Below, one piece after another: positions 6,248 to 9,985 of a stretch of DNA of 9,985 nucleotides. The position numbers were made by a program, and so were the translations under genes. Where the stretch lies: assembly GCA_001786395.1 (NCBI GenBank), contig MFWN01000054.1, positions 1 to 9,985 on the forward strand. Reading direction: 5' to 3'. Below the pieces are notes generated by a model that was given only the letters and a program-made list of their open reading frames with translations, was not told the DNA's origin and did not search any database. This stretch comes from Candidatus Pacearchaeota archaeon RBG_13_36_9 (GTDB lineage Archaea; Nanobdellota; Nanobdellia; Pacearchaeales; GW2011-AR1). The first letter of the stretch is position 1. Each line of letters opens with the position of its first letter.

Positions 6248-7319
6248 ACTGGTTAAAGGAAAAAATTTAACTAGAAATGAAAGTTTTTCTATATTTAAGA
6301 GTTTAATTGATGGAAGGTATGGAGAATTGAATGATATTTATCTAGGCTCTTTTTTAGCATCTATGCAGACAAAGAATCCTACCAAAGAGGAGATTGCGGG
6401 ACTAATGGATGTTGTTTTAAAATATGATAGAATACCCTTAAAAATAGATAATATGAGATTTTGCGGGATAGTTGGAAGTGGTAGGGATACAATAAAAACA
6501 ATAAATATAAGCACTGCTGCAGCCATTGTTGCATCGGGGTTAGGAGTAAAAGTTGTGAAAAATGGTTGTCGTTCTGAATCAAGCGTTTCCGGAACAACGG
6601 ATGTTCTAGAAGAGCTGGGGGTAAATGTCCATGCAAAACCAGTAGATATGACCAAAAGTCTTGAAAAAAATAACATAGGGTTTTTTGACGCGGAGCCTTA
6701 CTTCCCAAAAATGTTTAATAGATATGTTGGTAAATTTCCTTTCATGAATCCTTTAAGTTACGCCTTATCGGTAGCAAGTGCTGTTGAATTTAAGAGAATG
6801 ATATTCGGACTTTCTAGTTCAAATACAGAATTCACAGCAAGAATATTAAAGGAAATGAGATTTAAGTTCGCGTTAGTTGTTCAAGGGAGTGATAAAAAAG
6901 GGGTTAATCATATAGATGAGTTATCCACTCTAGGAAAAACAAAAATATCTGAAATAAAAAATGGCAAGATTAAGACCTATTATTTATTTCCAGAAGAAGT
7001 TGGACTGAAAAATGGGAAATACTCTGATATCGCACAGCATAAAACTAATCAAGAAAACTCGCTTCACCTTGTAAAAATATTATTGGGAGAAGCCAACAGG
7101 AGCAGCATAGAAATAGCTGCACTAAATGCGGGGGCCTTGCTTTATATATCAGAAAAGGAAAAAAACTTAAAAGCAGGAGTAAGCCGTGCGCTCGAATATA
7201 TTTATTCTGGAGAATCGATAAAACAACTAGAAAAACTTATTGTGACCTCTAAAGGAGACATTAAAAAGTTGAACAAGTATATTAAAACAGCGAGCGAAGA
7301 CCATGAAAAAAATAATTAA
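6219..7319 (+). CDS. TrpD-like phosphoribosyltransferase with altered acceptor site
   Basis: A 366-residue protein of the anthranilate phosphoribosyltransferase (TrpD) family, which joins PRPP to anthranilate in tryptophan synthesis. The PRPP site is recognisable: GSGRD at 86-90 (usually GTGGD), TINISTAAA at 94-102 and KNGCRSESS at 114-122 (usually KHGNRSxSS). The metal-binding DE is kept in HIDEL at 231-235, followed by STLGKTKISEIKNG matching the family's SPxGPTxVxELKxG. The anthranilate contacts are not kept: His and Asn of KHGN are Asn and Cys, the HPAM His is Phe (FPKM, 162-165), and the RRELG arginine segment is replaced by KFPFMNP (172-178). This suggests an intact PRPP site with a different acceptor. 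The start overlaps the previous gene by 29 bases. No other trp gene is in the window, which argues against a role in tryptophan synthesis. Length is slightly above the usual 330-350. Confidence 0.87.
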   Translation: MEKIREALDKLVKGKNLTRNESFSIFKSLIDGRYGELNDIYLGSFLASMQTKNPTKEEIAGLMDVVLKYDRIPLKIDNMRFCGIVGSGRDTIKTINISTAAAIVASGLGVKVVKNGCRSESSVSGTTDVLEELGVNVHAKPVDMTKSLEKNNIGFFDAEPYFPKMFNRYVGKFPFMNPLSYALSVASAVEFKRMIFGLSSSNTEFTARILKEMRFKFALVVQGSDKKGVNHIDELSTLGKTKISEIKNGKIKTYYLFPEEVGLKNGKYSDIAQHKTNQENSLHLVKILLGEANRSSIEIAALNAGALLYISEKEKNLKAGVSRALEYIYSGESIKQLEKLIVTSKGDIKKLNKYIKTASEDHEKNN

Positions 7320-8355
7320 TGAGCTGTATATAGAACTGCAAAAAGAAAAAACAGATATAATTAAAAAAGTTAGCTTGGATTCAAACATCGATAAATCTTT
7401 TTTAGAAAAAGAATTTGAAGATTCACTTTTAGCGCTTAAGGGTTTACCGGTTCAAGCGAATAAATTATTAAAACCTGAAATGGTTTTCGTACCGAACTAC
7501 AGCAAAAAAGCAATAATTTATAGAATTCCAAAGGGGAAGGTTTTGCTGATACTCCCATCAACAACCCCTATTCTTTCTTGCATACTCTTGCCGTTATGTG
7601 CTGCAATAACTGGAAATATAGTAGTAGTCAAACCGTCATCTAAATCAAAAAGCATTGTAGTATTTTTAAAAAGATTCTTTAAAAAAAGAAATATAAAAAA
7701 CATACAATTTAAAACAGGGGTTGGTAAAAAATCATTTTACAAAGTCCTTAAGAAATATTATGACTTCGTATTTTTTATGGGTAGCGAAGAAAATGGAATA
7801 GGGGTAGAGCATTACTGCTGTTCCGAAAAAATTGAATATGCCGGAGAATATGGTGGCAATGATTGGGCAATCATTTTTGATGGAAACTTAGAAGTTATAT
7901 CAAATCTGATTATAGAAAACATTATATTCAAGGGTGGGAGAGATTGTGATTCTATAAAAGGGATGCTCATACATAAAAGAATATACAGAGCGTTCATAAA
8001 TTTATTAAAAAGTAAAATAAAAGATCTGGAAATAAATGAAAACCCCTCTAATGACACAATCGCCAATCCAAAATTCTGTTCTAGTCTGTGGGCTAAAAAA
8101 TTCATTTCTGAGAAAGAGGTTCTTGGCCTGTATAAAAAGAACAAACATGGACTAAGCAGCGCTATATTTAGTAATGATAAGGAACACGCATTAGAATTAG
8201 CTAAAAAAATAAATACTGCCAGAGTGATAATAAACTCGGATACGTTGGATATTAATCCTTTAATCCCTTGGGGGGGAATAAAATCAACAAGTCGTGGCGG
8301 AGTGGAATACTGGGTGACTAAGTTTTCTAACAAAAAGATTATCGAAATTTCCTAA
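7303..8355 (+). CDS. Short aldehyde dehydrogenase/acyl reductase
   Basis: A 350-residue member of the NAD(P)-dependent aldehyde dehydrogenase superfamily. The nucleotide-binding part is seen in IPKGKVLLILPSTTPI (75-90) and TGNIVVVKPSS (103-113). GEYGGNDWAIIFDG at 181-194 matches the family's ELGGKxxxIVFxDA and gives E182 as the general base. FKGGRDCDSIKGMLIH at 209-224 places the catalytic thiol at C215. IPWGGIKSTSRGG at 321-333 matches PFGGxKxSGxGRE. The protein lacks roughly the first hundred residues of ordinary 450-490 residue enzymes, yet the start is fixed by a 17-base overlap with the previous gene, so the shortness looks native. Reduction of an activated acyl group to an aldehyde, as LuxC does with LuxE, fits the ligase-like gene upstream; oxidation of an aldehyde is the alternative. 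Last gene of the operon. Confidence 0.87.
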   Translation: MKKIINELYIELQKEKTDIIKKVSLDSNIDKSFLEKEFEDSLLALKGLPVQANKLLKPEMVFVPNYSKKAIIYRIPKGKVLLILPSTTPILSCILLPLCAAITGNIVVVKPSSKSKSIVVFLKRFFKKRNIKNIQFKTGVGKKSFYKVLKKYYDFVFFMGSEENGIGVEHYCCSEKIEYAGEYGGNDWAIIFDGNLEVISNLIIENIIFKGGRDCDSIKGMLIHKRIYRAFINLLKSKIKDLEINENPSNDTIANPKFCSSLWAKKFISEKEVLGLYKKNKHGLSSAIFSNDKEHALELAKKINTARVIINSDTLDINPLIPWGGIKSTSRGGVEYWVTKFSNKKIIEIS

Positions 8356-8370
8356 ATCGGCAGTCTAGCC

Positions 8371-8399
8371 TATTTTCATTTATTGTAATGCTATTTTTA
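8371..8399 (+). terminator. T-rich stretch after the operon
   Basis: Two T-rich tracts (TATTTTCATTTATTG and CTATTTTTA) follow the last operon gene within 45 bases. Archaeal RNA polymerase can terminate on such tracts without a hairpin. Evidence is composition only. Confidence 0.25.
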
Positions 8400-8511
8400 A
8401 CATGGGATCTTTCTTGAGGAAATGGGGCGCGGGGTTGATTGAGGTGATAGATAAAAATGCAAATAGCTGAAAAAGAATAACGGTGGATTTCTCCCCTGTT
8501 TAATCCTAATA

Positions 8512-8519
8512 TTTATATA
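8512..8519 (+). promoter_or_regulatory. TATA-like element for trpS
   Basis: TTTATATA is centred about 25 bases before the ATG at 8541. It is the clearest archaeal promoter in the window and again predicts a leaderless message. Confidence 0.65.
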
Positions 8520-8540
8520 CTATATCTTTCTAATTATCTT

Positions 8541-9653
8541 ATGAAAAATCAGGTTACACCGTGGGAAGTTAAGGGAGAAGTAGATTATGGCAAGCTTATT
8601 AAGGAGTTCGGGCTTGAAAAAATAGACAAAAAGCTTCTTGAGAGGATAAAAAAGAATGCAGGAGAAGTGCATTTTATGTTAAGGAGGGGAGTTTTCTTCG
8701 CTCATAGGGATATGAATTGGCTTTTAGACGAATATGAAAAAGGAAACAAATTTTTTCTTTATACTGGCTGCGGCCCATCGGGGCCGATTCACTTAGGGCA
8801 TTTGCAGACCTGGTATTTTACTAAATGGCTCCAGGACAAGTTTGATTGTGAATTATGGTTCCAATTCACAGATGATGAAAAATTTTTGTTTAAAGATAAG
8901 AGTTATAAGGAAATCCAAGACTGGATGTACGAAAACATGCTGGATATTATAGCAGTGGGATTTAATCCCAAAAAAACACACTTCCTCATAGACACAAAAC
9001 ATGCGGGATTGATTTATCCCGAGGCAATAAAAGTTGCAAAAAAAATAACCTTTTCAATGGTTAAATCAAGTTTTGGTTTCAATGAAAGCAATAACATCGG
9101 AGAGATTTTCTTTACTTCTGTTCAGGCGGTTCCCGCTTTCCTTCCTTCTGTTCTGGAGAAAAAGGAAATTCCTTGCTTAATCCCTCATGCAGTCGACCAA
9201 GATCCCCACTTTAGGCTGACTCGTGATATACTTCCTAAGCTGGGGCATTATAGGCCGGCAAGTATTCAGTGCCCTTTTCTGCCTCCTTTAACAGGAAACG
9301 AAGGAAAGATGAGCAGCAGCGAGTCTGCAAAAGCCATTTTGTCAACAGATAATGAAAAAACAGTTGCAGCTAAAATTAATAAATATGCATTTTCAGGGGG
9401 AAAAGATACAATAGAAGAACACCGCAAAAAAGGTGGCAATCCGGACATTGATGTTTCTTTCCAGTATCTGAGGATGATGCTTGAAGATAATGATGAAAAG
9501 CTTGCAGAAATTTATCGGGATTATAAGTCTGGTAAAATGCTCACAAGCGAGCTAAAGCAGATTACAATTGAAAAGCTTAATTTTGCCTTAAAGAGGCACC
9601 AGCAGGAACGTGAAAAAGCAAGAAAGCAAATAGATAAATTTATAAGTATTTAA
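8541..9653 (+). CDS. trpS: Tryptophanyl-tRNA synthetase, archaeal type
   Basis: A 370-residue class I synthetase that charges tRNA-Trp with tryptophan in the cytoplasm. The archaeal/eukaryotic-type N-terminal helix (about 1-65) precedes the catalytic domain. HIGH is HLGH at 84-87 within TGCGPSGPIHLGHL; QFTDDEKFLFKD at 108-119, AVDQDPHFRLTRD at 217-229 and GKMSSS at 255-260 are all archaeal TrpRS hallmarks. The C-terminal helical domain (about 275-370) should recognise the anticodon. Length is normal for archaea. The start follows the TATA-like element at 8512-8519 by about 25 bases. It stands alone, outside the operon to its left, and provides a direct reference for judging the degenerate paralogue at 5258. 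Confidence 0.96.
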   Translation: MKNQVTPWEVKGEVDYGKLIKEFGLEKIDKKLLERIKKNAGEVHFMLRRGVFFAHRDMNWLLDEYEKGNKFFLYTGCGPSGPIHLGHLQTWYFTKWLQDKFDCELWFQFTDDEKFLFKDKSYKEIQDWMYENMLDIIAVGFNPKKTHFLIDTKHAGLIYPEAIKVAKKITFSMVKSSFGFNESNNIGEIFFTSVQAVPAFLPSVLEKKEIPCLIPHAVDQDPHFRLTRDILPKLGHYRPASIQCPFLPPLTGNEGKMSSSESAKAILSTDNEKTVAAKINKYAFSGGKDTIEEHRKKGGNPDIDVSFQYLRMMLEDNDEKLAEIYRDYKSGKMLTSELKQITIEKLNFALKRHQQEREKARKQIDKFISI

Positions 9654-9671
9654 TTAATAAAATATAAATAA

Positions 9672-9680
9672 GATATATAT
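9672..9680 (+). promoter_or_regulatory. TATA-like element for the pilin-like gene
   Basis: GATATATAT is centred about 23 bases before the ATG at 9699. The short gap after trpS (45 bases) means readthrough from trpS is also possible. Confidence 0.45.
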
Positions 9681-9698
9681 TCGTCTATCACATACAAG

Positions 9699-9985
9699 AT
9701 GAAAAAAAGAGGCGCGTCAGTACTCATAGCAACTGTATTGCTGATTATAATAGCCATACTGATAGTTTCGATGGTTCTCTACTTTTTTTTGGGTTATTTT
9801 GGAAAGAAAGAAGAAGAATCCAAATTGCTCCATGAGATGACCAAAGAAAATATAGGAATAGAAGATGTTAGCTTTGATGCTGACAATAAACTGCTCACCT
9901 TGCATCTCAAAAAAGGCCCGGGTTCGCAGGAAATAGAAGAAATAACCCCCGGAGCGGCAGTGCCGCCTACTGGCATTGTCCTTGT
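9699..9985 (+). CDS. Type IV pilin-like membrane protein (partial)
   Basis: The first 95 residues of a protein whose gene continues past the window edge. It begins MKKRGASVLIATVLLIIIAI, a short basic head followed by a long hydrophobic helix to about residue 34. This is the form of an archaeal class III-type signal of type IV pilins and archaellins, as in the common KRGISPxIATVLLI head. A prepilin peptidase would probably cut just after Gly5. The rest is extracytoplasmic: a charged coiled segment (KKEEESKLLHEMTKENIG, 36-53), then a beta-rich start (IEDVSFDADNKLLTLHLKKG). The protein could be a pilus subunit or a pseudopilin-like surface protein. No pilus assembly ATPase is in view to decide. 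Confidence 0.72.
   Translation, partial: MKKRGASVLIATVLLIIIAILIVSMVLYFFLGYFGKKEEESKLLHEMTKENIGIEDVSFDADNKLLTLHLKKGPGSQEIEEITPGAAVPPTGIVL

Noticed and set aside
8270..8276. Run of seven G in the dehydrogenase gene, a possible slippage or phase-variation site
   Set aside because: The frame is intact across it and it encodes the conserved PWGG motif. A single homopolymer is not evidence of phase variation.
7812..8333. Long open frame on the minus strand opposite the dehydrogenase
   Set aside because: It is antisense to a gene with clear catalytic motifs, and its translation shows no family features.
8402..8470. A 22-codon ORF (MGSFLRKWGAGLIEV...) in the gap before trpS
   Set aside because: Very short, with no clear promoter and no recognised family. 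It may be a chance frame or a worn coding remnant, so I did not call it.
1..9985. tRNA genes, rRNA, CRISPR arrays or riboswitches
   Set aside because: I looked for T-loop-like GGTTCGAATCC patterns, regularly spaced direct repeats and conserved leader structures and saw none.

Overview
The window looks like a chromosome segment of a DPANN-type archaeon, most likely of the Woesearchaeota/Pacearchaeota group. The evidence is a low-GC sequence with tightly packed short genes. Most monocistronic starts have an archaeal TATA-like element about 22-28 bases upstream and no Shine-Dalgarno sequence, the pattern of leaderless transcripts. There is an archaeal-type tryptophanyl-tRNA synthetase with a KMSSS loop, an archaeal type IV pilin-like N-terminus, and a two-helix membrane protein carrying a TGNVIG loop, which I recall as common in these lineages. 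The lineage is an inference; there is no rRNA in the window.

Left part (1-1990): a SerB-like HAD phosphatase on the minus strand diverges from a small two-helix membrane protein on the plus strand. Then comes the decayed 3' end of a DDE transposase gene (minus strand) and a 101-residue coiled-coil protein of unknown function.

Central part (1988-8355) is the striking region. A second HAD phosphatase (minus) and a six-gene plus-strand operon diverge from one A/T-rich element placed almost midway between their starts. The operon genes overlap or abut: an ArfC/RibD-C-like reductase, a PaaK/LuxE-like adenylating enzyme, a DNA-methylase-fold methyltransferase with an altered motif IV, a TrpRS paralogue whose HIGH motif reads QLGN, a TrpD-like phosphoribosyltransferase with changed anthranilate-contact residues, and a short aldehyde dehydrogenase/acyl reductase. 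I do not know this combination as a described pathway. A coherent hypothesis is that the TrpD-like enzyme attaches phosphoribose from PRPP to an aromatic amine or related acceptor. The ArfC-like reductase would open and reduce that ribosyl group to ribityl, and the HAD enzyme would remove the phosphate. The ligase and dehydrogenase would activate and reduce a carboxylate, while the TrpRS-like and methylase-like proteins would add an aminoacyl group or a methyl group. The product could be a cofactor, a modified nucleoside-like metabolite or a tRNA/peptide modification; the sequence does not say which.

Right part (8356-9985): a 185-base intergenic region with a good promoter leads to the canonical trpS gene, followed by the start of a type IV pilin-like gene that runs off the window. 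The trpS gene and the pilin-like gene look visibly less A-rich and less ATA/AGA-rich than the central operon, which hints that the operon may have a separate history.
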